64,000 bases of DNA, from assembly GCA_049969475.1 (NCBI GenBank), contig JBMFOU010000017.1, forward strand, positions 8,271 through 72,270. The letters run 5' to 3'. This document shows, in pieces, positions 1 through 7,674 of the stretch. Position 1 is the stretch's first letter. Each line of letters starts with the position of its first letter. The DNA comes from UBA2030 sp049969475 (lineage in GTDB: Bacteria; Bacteroidota; Bacteroidia; Bacteroidales; TTA-H9). The notes beneath the pieces were generated by a model that was given only the letters and a program-made list of their open reading frames with translations, ran no database searches and was not told the origin of the DNA. Position numbers and translations under genes: made by a program.

Positions 1-1
1 A

Positions 2-1207
2 TTTCTGGAAGGAATCATCGACTTTTTTAGGGCAGGCCTACGTATTTTGCTGGGCTCTAAAAAAGCGGCACGGGTAGAAGAACTTACTAACATTATACAC
101 GAAGAAATCACCTTTCGCTATTGCACCGAAGCGTTAATTAGCGGAGAAAACATTGATTCAGAACAAATACGAAAAGAAATCAGCCTTATGGGCGATAGCC
201 TGGTAGTTGCAGGCTCGCCCACACGGACACGCATCCACATTCATACCGACAATCCCTCGGCCGTATTTCATCGGTTAATGAATCATGGTACTATAACTTA
301 CCAGAAGGTGGATGACATGGTTTTTCAAAACAACATAGCCTCCGGGCAAAGGCCCAAAGTAGCTATATTAACTGACTCAACTTGCGACATTCCTCGCATA
401 CTGCGCGACAAGTACCAGATTCATGTTGTTCCGCTTAATGTCCATTTTGGCCAACACTATTTCCTGGATGGCGTTACCATAAGTGGAAAGCATTTCAAAA
501 AATTGTTCTTTTCTTCCGAAGATTTCCCATCCACTTCTCAGCCCTCTTTTCAGGATTTTGTGAATCGCTATGCCTACCTTTTCACCCAATACGAATCTGT
601 CATTAGTCTGCACATCAGTGCAGCTATGAGTGGTACCTGGAACAATAGCCGAAGTGCAGCAGAGAAAATGTCGGCCGAGCATGGTAAAAAAGCTACGGTG
701 ATTAACTCTGCCAAGCTTTCTGGCTCATTAGGTCTGATGGTGTTGAGGGCAGCGCAAATGGCCCTTGAAGGAGCTTCGCACAATGAAATTGTAGAAGCCA
801 TAGAAACCTGGAAAAAGCGTACGCACATGTTTGTAACCTCCACTACGGTAAAATATATGGTGCGTAGCGGACGAGTGAGTCCTATGAAGGGATTTATAGC
901 CAATGCTCTAAAAATAAAGCCCGTTGTGCTGGTAAATGAAGAAGGTAAAAGCCAGGAAGGCGGAAAAGCTTTCACAGAGGCAGGAACTGTAAAAATAGTG
1001 CTGGGTAAAATCCGTCGCATCCTTGAAAAAGAAAAAGTGTGGAATTACGCCATCACCCACTTTAACAATATTACTACAGCCAACTGGTACGCTCAGGAAA
1101 TTGAAAAAATGACTGGAAAAAAACCCATCATCTTCAGTGAAATATCACCAGTTCTGGGCATTAATGCCGGCCCCGGCGTGGTCTCGGTCAATCTGCTTCT
1201 CGAGTAA
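2..1207 (+). CDS. DegV family protein with DAK-type N-terminal part (5' truncated by window edge)
   Basis: The reading frame is open to the left edge, so the N-terminus lies outside the window. The first ~110 visible residues look like the end of a dihydroxyacetone kinase-like/FakA middle domain (RIHIHTDNPSAVFHRL is the typical H-x-H-T-x-N-P segment). The rest is a DegV domain starting at PKVAILTDSTCDIP, with a second fatty-acid-binding signature at HISAAMSGTWNNS and a C-terminal NAGPGVVSV. DegV/FakB proteins bind a fatty acid and present it to a FakA-type kinase for acyl-phosphate formation; here the FakA-like and DegV parts are fused. A strong terminator follows the stop codon. The family call is firm, the fatty-acid kinase role is inferred. 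Confidence 0.85.
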   Translation, partial: FLEGIIDFFRAGLRILLGSKKAARVEELTNIIHEEITFRYCTEALISGENIDSEQIRKEISLMGDSLVVAGSPTRTRIHIHTDNPSAVFHRLMNHGTITYQKVDDMVFQNNIASGQRPKVAILTDSTCDIPRILRDKYQIHVVPLNVHFGQHYFLDGVTISGKHFKKLFFSSEDFPSTSQPSFQDFVNRYAYLFTQYESVISLHISAAMSGTWNNSRSAAEKMSAEHGKKATVINSAKLSGSLGLMVLRAAQMALEGASHNEIVEAIETWKKRTHMFVTSTTVKYMVRSGRVSPMKGFIANALKIKPVVLVNEEGKSQEGGKAFTEAGTVKIVLGKIRRILEKEKVWNYAITHFNNITTANWYAQEIEKMTGKKPIIFSEISPVLGINAGPGVVSVNLLLE

Positions 1208-1235
1208 TTTAATAGGAAACCCCAATTATTTTACG

Positions 1236-1267
1236 ACGGGTCTCTTGACTGGGGACCCGTTTTTATT
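1236..1267 (+). terminator. Rho-independent terminator after the DegV gene
   Basis: The stem ACGGGTC (1236-1242) pairs with GACCCGT (1254-1260) and is followed directly by TTTTTATTT. Confidence 0.8.
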
Positions 1268-1275
1268 TAATTTTG
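1268..1275 (+). promoter_or_regulatory. Bacteroidota -7 element of first tRNA-Val
   Basis: TAATTTTG matches TAnnTTTG and ends 13 bases before the mature tRNA 5' end. It sits directly behind the DegV terminator, so the tRNA has its own promoter. Confidence 0.65.
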
Positions 1276-1288
1276 CCGACCGAAAGAT

Positions 1289-1363
1289 GGGATGTTAACT
1301 CAGTTGGTTTAGAGTGTCACCTTGACAGGGTGGAAGTCACAGGTTCGAGTCCTGTACATCCCA
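1289..1363 (+). tRNA. tRNA-Val(GAC)
   Basis: This is a 75-nt cloverleaf. The acceptor stem GGGATGT pairs with ACATCCC, the anticodon loop is TTGACAG (anticodon GAC), the anticodon stem TCACC pairs with GGTGG, and the T arm is ACAGG-TTCGAGT-CCTGT with discriminator A. No CCA is encoded. A terminator hairpin follows. Body and acceptor stem are nearly the same as the second tRNA-Val at 1574, from which it differs mainly in the anticodon arm and D loop. Confidence 0.93.
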
Positions 1364-1374
1364 CTGATGAGACC

Positions 1375-1408
1375 GGCTGCTTCTTGGTAGGAGGCAGCCA
1401 TTTTCATT
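1375..1408 (+). terminator. Terminator after tRNA-Val(GAC)
   Basis: GGCTGC (1375-1380) pairs with GCAGCC (1394-1399), extended inward by weaker and G-T pairs, and is followed by the T-rich ATTTTCATTT. Confidence 0.65.
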
Positions 1409-1555
1409 TGGTTATTTTTAAAAGTATTTTAATAAATATTTTAGGGATGCTCAGCTATAATAACGAATTTACACCACTCATTTATCTCTGGTAAAAAAAT
1501 TAAGTGTCTTTAAACCCTTGTTTTTATGCCCCTATCAACTAAATCAAAAAATATT

Positions 1556-1563
1556 TACTTTTG
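1556..1563 (+). promoter_or_regulatory. -7 element of second tRNA-Val
   Basis: TACTTTTG matches TAnnTTTG and ends 10 bases before the tRNA. Confidence 0.65.
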
Positions 1564-1573
1564 CAGTCCCAAT

Positions 1574-1648
<75 letters not shown>

Positions 1649-1658
1649 CCACCAGGAG

Positions 1659-1689
1659 AGGCTGTCGACATGACAGCCTTTCATTTTTT
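1659..1689 (+). terminator. Terminator after tRNA-Val(CAC)
   Basis: AGGCTGTC (1659-1666) and GACAGCCT (1672-1679) form an 8-bp stem with a 5-base loop, followed by TTCATTTTTT. Confidence 0.8.
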
Positions 1690-1753
1690 AGGGTAGTCTT
1701 ACATGGTTTGAATAATTAGCAAAACTTTGCAAATTACTGATCATCTGAGCTTT

Positions 1754-1783
1754 TTTGCAAACCTAGAACATTAAGTACCTTTG
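1754..1783 (+). promoter_or_regulatory. crcB promoter (-33 TTTG, -7 TACCTTTG)
   Basis: TTTG at 1754-1757 and TACCTTTG at 1776-1783 are separated by 18 bases, which fits the Bacteroidota promoter layout. I see no fluoride-riboswitch consensus between it and crcB. Confidence 0.65.
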
Positions 1784-1821
1784 TGGTTCATATTTAATAA
1801 ATTGAAAAGTCGAAATTTTTG

Positions 1822-2205
1822 ATGATGTTGAAATTTGCTTTTATTACGGGTGTGGGAGGATTCATAGGAAGTGCAACACGGTATCTCATACAAAGGTTGG
1901 CATCTTCTCTATTGCCGGTGAGCTTCCCGTATGGCACATTCATTGTCAATGGAGCAGGCGCCTTACTCATTGGTATTTTATTTGCCATTTCGGAACAGAC
2001 AACGCTCATAGGTCCCCAGTGGCGTATTTTTGCTATCACCGGCATTCTGGGGGGATTTACTACTTTTTCTTCTTTCACGCTTGATACCATGAATCTGATA
2101 AGAGAAAGCCAATATATTTACGCATTCACTTATGTATCGCTTACCCTGGTGCTTGGCATCGGATTTACAATAGCAGGATACCTGATAACCAAATACATAC
2201 TTTGA
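1822..2205 (+). CDS. crcB: Fluoride exporter CrcB/FluC
   Basis: This is a small four-helix membrane protein of about 127 residues, the usual Fluc length. Family signatures are visible: GGFIGSATRYLIQR near the N-terminus, YGTFIVNGAGALLIG with the conserved Asn in the second helix, and GGFTTFSSF in the third helix, whose phenylalanines line the fluoride pore. Fluc channels work as dual-topology dimers that let fluoride leak out of the cytoplasm. In-frame TTG, ATG and ATG codons occur in a row at 1819-1827; I chose the first ATG. Its stop codon overlaps the start of the downstream DUF190 gene by one base, so the two are translated together. It has a good -33/-7 promoter but no recognisable fluoride riboswitch. 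Confidence 0.93.
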   Translation: MMLKFAFITGVGGFIGSATRYLIQRLASSLLPVSFPYGTFIVNGAGALLIGILFAISEQTTLIGPQWRIFAITGILGGFTTFSSFTLDTMNLIRESQYIYAFTYVSLTLVLGIGFTIAGYLITKYIL

Positions 2206-2555
2206 TGGAAAGGATGGCTGGTGAAGCAGTTTTATTAAGAATTTTTCTTGGGGAGAGTGATAAATTCAAAGGAAAGCTTTTATATGAAGCTATTGTTGAA
2301 GCAGCGCGTCGCAAGGGACTGGCAGGAGCAACGGTGCTAAGGGGCATCATGGGCTATGGAATCAACAGCTTAATCCATACCTTCAAATTATTTGCGCTGT
2401 CGGAAGATATGCCGGTGATTATTGAATTTGTGGACACAAAGGAAAAAATAGAGGAACTGATGCCAATTTTAGACGAGATAATAACACAAGCCAACACAGG
2501 AGTGATGATCACCCAAGAAAAGGTCGAGGTAGTAAGGTACACCTCCAAAAAGTAG
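2205..2555 (+). CDS. DUF190 family protein, coupled to crcB
   Basis: This 116-residue protein belongs to DUF190, small soluble proteins with a PII-like alpha/beta fold. Recognisable segments are KGKLLYEAIVEAARRKGLAGATVLRG, GYG after it, PVIIEFVD and a C-terminal strand after the GVMITQEKVEVV stretch. The start ATG overlaps the crcB stop (TGATG), so it is expressed from the crcB promoter. DUF190 genes are common next to crcB. The role is unproven; a PII-like regulator or accessory protein of the fluoride channel is an inference from context. Confidence 0.85.
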   Translation: MERMAGEAVLLRIFLGESDKFKGKLLYEAIVEAARRKGLAGATVLRGIMGYGINSLIHTFKLFALSEDMPVIIEFVDTKEKIEELMPILDEIITQANTGVMITQEKVEVVRYTSKK

Positions 2556-2563
2556 TATTTATT

Positions 2564-4501
2564 TTAGACTCTCGTAGGAATACGAACGGTGAAAACCGTA
2601 CCCACACCGACCGAACTATCAACAAAGATTTCTCCACCCAGTTTTCTTATCATCTCATATACAATAAGCAGACCTAATCCTGAGCCTTTTTCATGGGCTG
2701 TTCCCGGGGTATTTAGCGATTTAGTAATTTCGAAGAGATTCGCCAGCGCATCCTTGGGTATGCCTACTCCTGTATCAATAACTTGGAAGTCCATCCCTTT
2801 ACCATCAGAAGAGGGGAATACCTTTAATGTAACTGTACTGTTTGTATAAGAGTATTTAATTGCATTAGTCAATAAATTGCGTAAAACGGTAGAGAGCATA
2901 TTCCAATTGCTGACCAGAACGCTGTTGCTGTCGAATTCAAAGTTGAGTTTAATGGTTTTCTGGTGAGCCATTAACCCAACAACATCCAAAAGTTCCGACA
3001 GAAGGTCGCCCACTTGGATACGCTCCATTGGAGGTTCCAGCCTATCATCCATTATTTGCGACCAACTGATAAGGGAGTTTAAAAGCTTCAATGTATTTTC
3101 AGAGCTTTCTCTAAGATTAGATATAAAGCTGAGTCGTTGTTCGTCGTCGAACAATTGATATTCAGTATAAAGGAGATCTGAGAAACCAAGAATAGAGGCA
3201 AAAGGATTGCGAAGATCGTGAGCGAGAATGGAAATAAAACGATTTTTTGTTTCCAGAAGCTTTTTCAGTTTTGCCTCGTTCTCCTTCAATTGGTTTTCAC
3301 GTTGCAGGATTTCCGTAATATCCTGCATAAGCAAAAGTACCAGGTTAATCTGCTCGTTCTCTTCTGTAAGAGGGATAATAGTGATTTGATAAACCTTCTC
3401 GTGGAATGCCGATTGGTAGGTAATTACCTTTCCACGAAAAACTTCTTCAAGGAGGTACTCAAGTTTATTTTCGGGGGAGGAGATGCAGAATTCCAACACT
3501 GATTTGTTTTCGAAATCAGTTGAATTAAGCCCCATCTCGTGTAAGGCTAAACCTTCAGCCAATTCATAAACGAAATCTTTATTAATTAGAAAAACGGCTA
3601 CCCCTGGCAAATTAGAAGCTAACTGCCTGTAAAGTTTATCCTTACGCTGAAGTTCCAGAGCAATCTTTCTCTGTTCAGTAACATTTTCACTTACCGATAC
3701 ATAATACCTCAGATTGCCCTGCTCATCATTTACAGGAGAAATGATACAACGAGTCCAGATAAGTTTACCATCTTTTCGTCTAATCAATATCTCACCCGCC
3801 CAGATTCTTCCTGATGACAGATGATACCACATGCTCTTGTTGAAGCCAAAATCATGATATCCAGATTTAAGAAAACTAGATCTTTTGCCAAGTATCTCTC
3901 CTTTAGTGTATCCGGTTTCTTTTTCAAAAGCCTGGTTGACGTATATAAGATGCCCGTGTGAATCGGTAATCAATATCATGTCGTTCATCTGCTCGATAGC
4001 GGTCCACAATATAATATTATCGCGGGTAAGACGGGCCATACGAGTAATGTCGCGCACTGCTGCAACACGAAATTTCTTCTTTTTATATTCAAAAGGTTTG
4101 GAAAGTACTTCCACTTCAAGTTCTTCGCCGTCTGCCCGATTTATTCTAGCCTGAAAATTCTCCTCCTTTTCAGTGTCCCATAAATCATCGAAATCAAAAT
4201 GAAATGAGGGATTTACCAGCTTAAAAAACGGTTTACTCTTCAATTCAGCTGCTGATATACCTACCAGTTCCTCTGCCTTTCTGTTAACATGCACAATCCT
4301 TCCTTTGTCATGAATAAATATCCCCTCGAAGGATGCATTAGCCAGATTCTCAAATTCCTGGCGGTATCTGGCCTGCACACGAAGATAAGCAAAGAAACCT
4401 ATAGCTATGAAAAACAGGAAAATAGCGACTGCTATCCAAATTATAATAGTGCGCTTATATCTTTCATGTTCTTTTTCTTGCTCTATTTGCAGATTAAACA
4501 A
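2564..4501 (-). CDS. 3' part of a frameshifted TPR-PAS sensor histidine kinase (kinase portion)
   Basis: This is the kinase half of a gene whose 5' half is at 4549-5682. A transmembrane helix (IIIWIAVAIFLFFIAIGFFA) follows a short coiled coil, then come three PAS-like modules (about residues 50-165, 165-285 and 285-400), a HisKA box with phospho-acceptor His near residue 428 (AHDLRNPFASILGFS), and a HATPase_c domain with an N box NLLTNAIKY, DTGVGIP and GSGLGLLIV. It is a class I sensor kinase without a receiver. The TTG at 4501 is not a real start: upstream of it, in the same frame, the sequence reads KYYKKAFYYSDSLLNNA back to about 4597, which is the missing continuation of the TPR protein. 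No response regulator gene is adjacent. Confidence 0.85.
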   Translation of the reverse strand: MFNLQIEQEKEHERYKRTIIIWIAVAIFLFFIAIGFFAYLRVQARYRQEFENLANASFEGIFIHDKGRIVHVNRKAEELVGISAAELKSKPFFKLVNPSFHFDFDDLWDTEKEENFQARINRADGEELEVEVLSKPFEYKKKKFRVAAVRDITRMARLTRDNIILWTAIEQMNDMILITDSHGHLIYVNQAFEKETGYTKGEILGKRSSFLKSGYHDFGFNKSMWYHLSSGRIWAGEILIRRKDGKLIWTRCIISPVNDEQGNLRYYVSVSENVTEQRKIALELQRKDKLYRQLASNLPGVAVFLINKDFVYELAEGLALHEMGLNSTDFENKSVLEFCISSPENKLEYLLEEVFRGKVITYQSAFHEKVYQITIIPLTEENEQINLVLLLMQDITEILQRENQLKENEAKLKKLLETKNRFISILAHDLRNPFASILGFSDLLYTEYQLFDDEQRLSFISNLRESSENTLKLLNSLISWSQIMDDRLEPPMERIQVGDLLSELLDVVGLMAHQKTIKLNFEFDSNSVLVSNWNMLSTVLRNLLTNAIKYSYTNSTVTLKVFPSSDGKGMDFQVIDTGVGIPKDALANLFEITKSLNTPGTAHEKGSGLGLLIVYEMIRKLGGEIFVDSSVGVGTVFTVRIPTRV

Positions 4502-4548
4502 TTCGACGGATTGGGTAATATCGTTGAACTTGGTTTTTGTTGCATTAT

Positions 4549-5682
4549 TTAATAATGAATCACTGTAGTAAAAAGCTTTTTTATAATACTTCGAGGAATT
4601 TTAGTGCGCCCCAGCTTCTCATTGAGTGATGCTAACCAAAAAAGGGCGCTACGGTAAACAGTAAAATTTTCGCCTTTACTCGATAATTCGAGCGCTGCCT
4701 GAACATTGCGAAGAGCTTCCTTAGATCGTCCCATCTCATTCTCCAGCATTGCCAAATTAAAATATATTTCTGATTTCAAATAATTCGAATTAACTTCCTC
4801 TGCAATTTTGAAGGCGGCATTCAAATTCTCTCGTGCTGCATAAAAGTTTTTCAAACCACTCCAGGCTTTAGATTTCATTACGAGCATTTCTACTCTGTAT
4901 TCAACTTCCTCGTTATAAGGAAGATTAATATTATTCAACAGATATAATGCTTCATCCAATACTCTGAGCGCTTCTTCAGGTTTATTCATGTTCAAATACA
5001 ACCTAGCAATATAAGACCTTGTGTGAATAACAAGAAAATGGTCATTCATTTGTTTGCGCAGCTGAAGCGATTTTTCATAGTAATAAAGAGCTGAATCATA
5101 ATTATTTTTAACGGTATATACCATGCCTAAATTATTATAAATAACCGACTTACCATAATTATGGTTGATCGACTCGAAAATTTTGATTGACTTACGGTAG
5201 TATACTAAAGCTTCATCATACATAAGGCTTGCAAAGTATGTATTACCAATATCACAAAGGGTAAAAGCGATTGAACCAAGATCTCCCGACTTTTGATGAA
5301 GTTTATAGTTCGTAAAAAAATATTCTAATGCAGTAAAAGTCATTCCTTTGGCCAGATATAAATTACCCAATTGTTCGTTCAAGAAGGCATCAAGAGAATC
5401 AACATTTGCTGTTTTAGCCAGCGTTTGAGCAACCTCGTAATAATGAATAGCGCTGTCAGGGTTGATAAGTCGATAATAACCGGCCAAATCGCACGTATTT
5501 TTTAGTAATAAATTATTACTGACTTTCAATCTTTTATTCGCAAAGATAACATGCTTTAGGCTATCAATAGCCCGAGTCTCTACTATGGCCTTTTGTGCCC
5601 AGCCCGGTGAAACCAATCCCCCCAAACAACTCAAAAATATAAAAGTGATTATTCTACACCATGTCATAATTTTACCATGCAT
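4549..5682 (-). CDS. 5' part of a frameshifted TPR-PAS sensor histidine kinase (periplasmic TPR portion)
   Basis: A signal peptide (best start MTWCRIITFIF at 5667; a second ATG at 5682) is followed by five or six tetratricopeptide repeats, e.g. around GNTYFASLMYDEALVYYRKS and LGMVYTVKNNYDSALYYYEK. In Bacteroidota, TPR arrays of this kind normally run through one transmembrane helix into a kinase as a single protein. Here the last repeat breaks at LNEKLGR and continues out of frame as TKIPRSIIKKLFTTVIHY. Adding one A to the AAAA run at 4599-4602 (minus sense) restores a perfect join to the kinase. The gene is either truly broken, phase variable or affected by a sequencing error. Confidence 0.82.
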   Translation of the reverse strand: MHGKIMTWCRIITFIFLSCLGGLVSPGWAQKAIVETRAIDSLKHVIFANKRLKVSNNLLLKNTCDLAGYYRLINPDSAIHYYEVAQTLAKTANVDSLDAFLNEQLGNLYLAKGMTFTALEYFFTNYKLHQKSGDLGSIAFTLCDIGNTYFASLMYDEALVYYRKSIKIFESINHNYGKSVIYNNLGMVYTVKNNYDSALYYYEKSLQLRKQMNDHFLVIHTRSYIARLYLNMNKPEEALRVLDEALYLLNNINLPYNEEVEYRVEMLVMKSKAWSGLKNFYAARENLNAAFKIAEEVNSNYLKSEIYFNLAMLENEMGRSKEALRNVQAALELSSKGENFTVYRSALFWLASLNEKLGRTKIPRSIIKKLFTTVIHY

Positions 5683-5714
5683 CGATTAGTAAAAGACTTA
5701 AGCTAAACCTTTAT

Positions 5715-5722
5715 CAAAAGTA
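5715..5722 (-). promoter_or_regulatory. -7 element of the TPR sensor kinase
   Basis: The minus strand reads TACTTTTG about 33 bases upstream of the ATG at 5682. It is divergent from the helicase promoter at 5750. Confidence 0.55.
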
Positions 5723-5749
5723 ATAAATTTATACCGAAAAGTTAATTCT

Positions 5750-5757
5750 TAACTTTG
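5750..5757 (+). promoter_or_regulatory. -7 element of the PIF1-like helicase
   Basis: TAACTTTG matches TAnnTTTG and ends 22 bases before the ATG at 5780. Confidence 0.6.
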
Positions 5758-5779
5758 TGGGAGGCAAAAAACGACGGAA

Positions 5780-7627
5780 ATGCATAACGACAGAGTTAAA
5801 GAATGGGAAAATAATCTGAGGGAGAGCCAACTTATTGATAAACAAACGCGTAAGCTCGATTTACAATATCTTCACGCTTTGCTCTTTGGTGAAGAAGAGG
5901 AAAAAGATGAATCATCCCCCCTTTCCAAAGGGTTGATGCATCTGCGTTCTACCCTGCCCGATCCGCCAGAGCTGAGTCAAAAACTTGAAATTTTTCTGAA
6001 ACAGGTTGGAATAAGTATCGGCTCTCAAGAAATACTGCAAGCCGAAAAACAATATAAAGAAGCCCTGGGACTGAAAATTCTGGATGCTTTACGACGAATA
6101 TTACAAAGCTGGTTCGAAAATCCCAATGATTTCGATATAGAACATCCTTATAGTAATAATCAGAGAGAAATTTTATTTCTTGCCAAACTCAATTATCTTC
6201 AGTTAGATGAACAACTTTCTCTATTATTTCCAGAAGACGAATTACCTAACCTTTATAAAAATCAGGAAATACCTGAAGGATATGGGGATGACCCGGAAGT
6301 TCGAAAGCTTTTCGAGGAAATAGAAAATGCGGGATTTGGAGCCTATTTTATAACAGGCAAAGCAGGTACAGGGAAGACCACTTTTATTCGTTACCTTTGT
6401 CGGGAATCAAAAAAGCCTACCATTTTACTAGCCTACACAGGCATGGCTTCAGTAAATATCGGAGGGCAAACCATTCATTCCTTTTTTAAGCTCGAACCCC
6501 GGCCTTATATTCCTGAGGATGAAAACATTCCTATTTTCTCAAAAAATTCATTCAGAAGAAAAATCATTGAAAAGGTTCACCGAATCATCATCGACGAGAT
6601 TTCGATGGTAAGGGCTGATATCTTGCAGGCTATCGACTTTTCGCTGCGCCAAAACGGAGGTAGTCCTTTTCTGCCCTTCGGAGGCAAACAAATCATCATG
6701 GTGGGCGACCTTTTTCAACTTCCTCCTATTTTAAGCGATGATCCTGTGGAGAGAGAGCTTTTCAGAGAGATATATCCAAGCGAATGGTTTTTCCATGCAC
6801 CAGCCTATAAAACGTTAAATCCGAGTTTTTTTGAATTTCTAACGCCCCACCGCCAGCTCACCGACCCTCAATTTGTAAAGATTCTTGATGAGGTTCGTAC
6901 TGGAGAATTTTCCGATATCACGTTGCAAACCCTTAACCGCAGGGTTATTCCCAACTATGTGCCTGGAGATCGCGATTTTGTAATCATGCTTACCAGCATC
7001 AACGCCAGTGCAACCAATTATAACAAATACAAGCTCAGTCAACTCGTGGATCCGATAGTGATTAAAGAAGCCCTCATTGAAGGCGACTTCCCCGAAATAA
7101 AATATCCTACTGACCGGTTGCTTGAGTTGAAGCGTAACGCACAGGTAATTTTTTTGAAAAATGATCCCAATGGCCGGTGGGTGAATGGTACCATTGCCCT
7201 GATTGACCATATCAGCGAAGATTATATTCAGGTGTTGCTGGCCGATCATAGCATTCATAGGGTTTACAGGCACACTTGGGAAAACCGGGTGTACGAGTGG
7301 GACCCCCGAAAAAGAAGCATCAAAAGCAAGGTGGTAGGCACTTTTACCCAATACCCACTTAAACTGGCCTGGGCCATAACCATTCATAAAAGTCAAGGAC
7401 TTACGTTTGACCGTGTAATGATTGACCTGGGGAGAGGAGCCTTTGCATCAGGACAGGTGTATGTAGCGCTGAGCCGATGCCGCACGCTCGATGGCATTGT
7501 ATTGGGTCGCAGTATTCGCCCCGATGAAATAATTGTTGATAATCGGGTCAAAAATTTCTATTTCGCTGAAAAAACAGTGAATAACCTTCGTTTTCCCAAT
7601 GGTTATGGTTCGGAGCATTCATCCTAA
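5780..7627 (+). CDS. PIF1/RecD-like SF1 ATP-dependent DNA helicase
   Basis: In this 615-residue protein about 170 unassigned residues precede a superfamily 1B helicase core. Walker A GKAGTGKTT lies at about residue 193, motif Ia at LLAYTGMASVNIGGQTIHSFF, Walker B at IIIDEISMV, and motif III at MVGDLFQLPPI. The C-terminus has a UvrD-like SF1 motif, WAITIHKSQGLTFDRV, and VYVALSRCRTLDGIVL. This is the typical Bacteroidota PIF1-like protein (AAA domain plus UvrD_C_2); such helicases act 5' to 3' on DNA and RNA-DNA or G-quadruplex structures. It has its own promoter. The next gene starts 47 bases downstream but also has its own -7 element, so operon membership is not required. Confidence 0.88.
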   Translation: MHNDRVKEWENNLRESQLIDKQTRKLDLQYLHALLFGEEEEKDESSPLSKGLMHLRSTLPDPPELSQKLEIFLKQVGISIGSQEILQAEKQYKEALGLKILDALRRILQSWFENPNDFDIEHPYSNNQREILFLAKLNYLQLDEQLSLLFPEDELPNLYKNQEIPEGYGDDPEVRKLFEEIENAGFGAYFITGKAGTGKTTFIRYLCRESKKPTILLAYTGMASVNIGGQTIHSFFKLEPRPYIPEDENIPIFSKNSFRRKIIEKVHRIIIDEISMVRADILQAIDFSLRQNGGSPFLPFGGKQIIMVGDLFQLPPILSDDPVERELFREIYPSEWFFHAPAYKTLNPSFFEFLTPHRQLTDPQFVKILDEVRTGEFSDITLQTLNRRVIPNYVPGDRDFVIMLTSINASATNYNKYKLSQLVDPIVIKEALIEGDFPEIKYPTDRLLELKRNAQVIFLKNDPNGRWVNGTIALIDHISEDYIQVLLADHSIHRVYRHTWENRVYEWDPRKRSIKSKVVGTFTQYPLKLAWAITIHKSQGLTFDRVMIDLGRGAFASGQVYVALSRCRTLDGIVLGRSIRPDEIIVDNRVKNFYFAEKTVNNLRFPNGYGSEHSS

Positions 7628-7643
7628 AGTGAGGGCAGCAACT

Positions 7644-7651
7644 TACCTTTG
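7644..7651 (+). promoter_or_regulatory. -7 element of the AmgK-RapZ gene
   Basis: TACCTTTG lies 24 bases upstream of the ATG at 7675, between the helicase stop and the kinase start. Confidence 0.6.
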
Positions 7652-7674
7652 CACAACAAACACCCCAGCGATTG

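Noticed and set aside
1273..1494. 73-codon frame spanning the first tRNA-Val
   Set aside because: It reads through the tRNA and its terminator, so it cannot be a protein gene.
1650..1821. Fluoride riboswitch upstream of crcB
   Set aside because: No match to the conserved fluoride-riboswitch pseudoknot elements is visible; the stretch holds a tRNA terminator and a plain -33/-7 promoter.
6839..7396. 185-codon minus-strand frame inside the helicase gene
   Set aside because: It lies wholly opposite conserved helicase motifs, has no promoter and no recognisable protein features, so it is a shadow of the coding strand.
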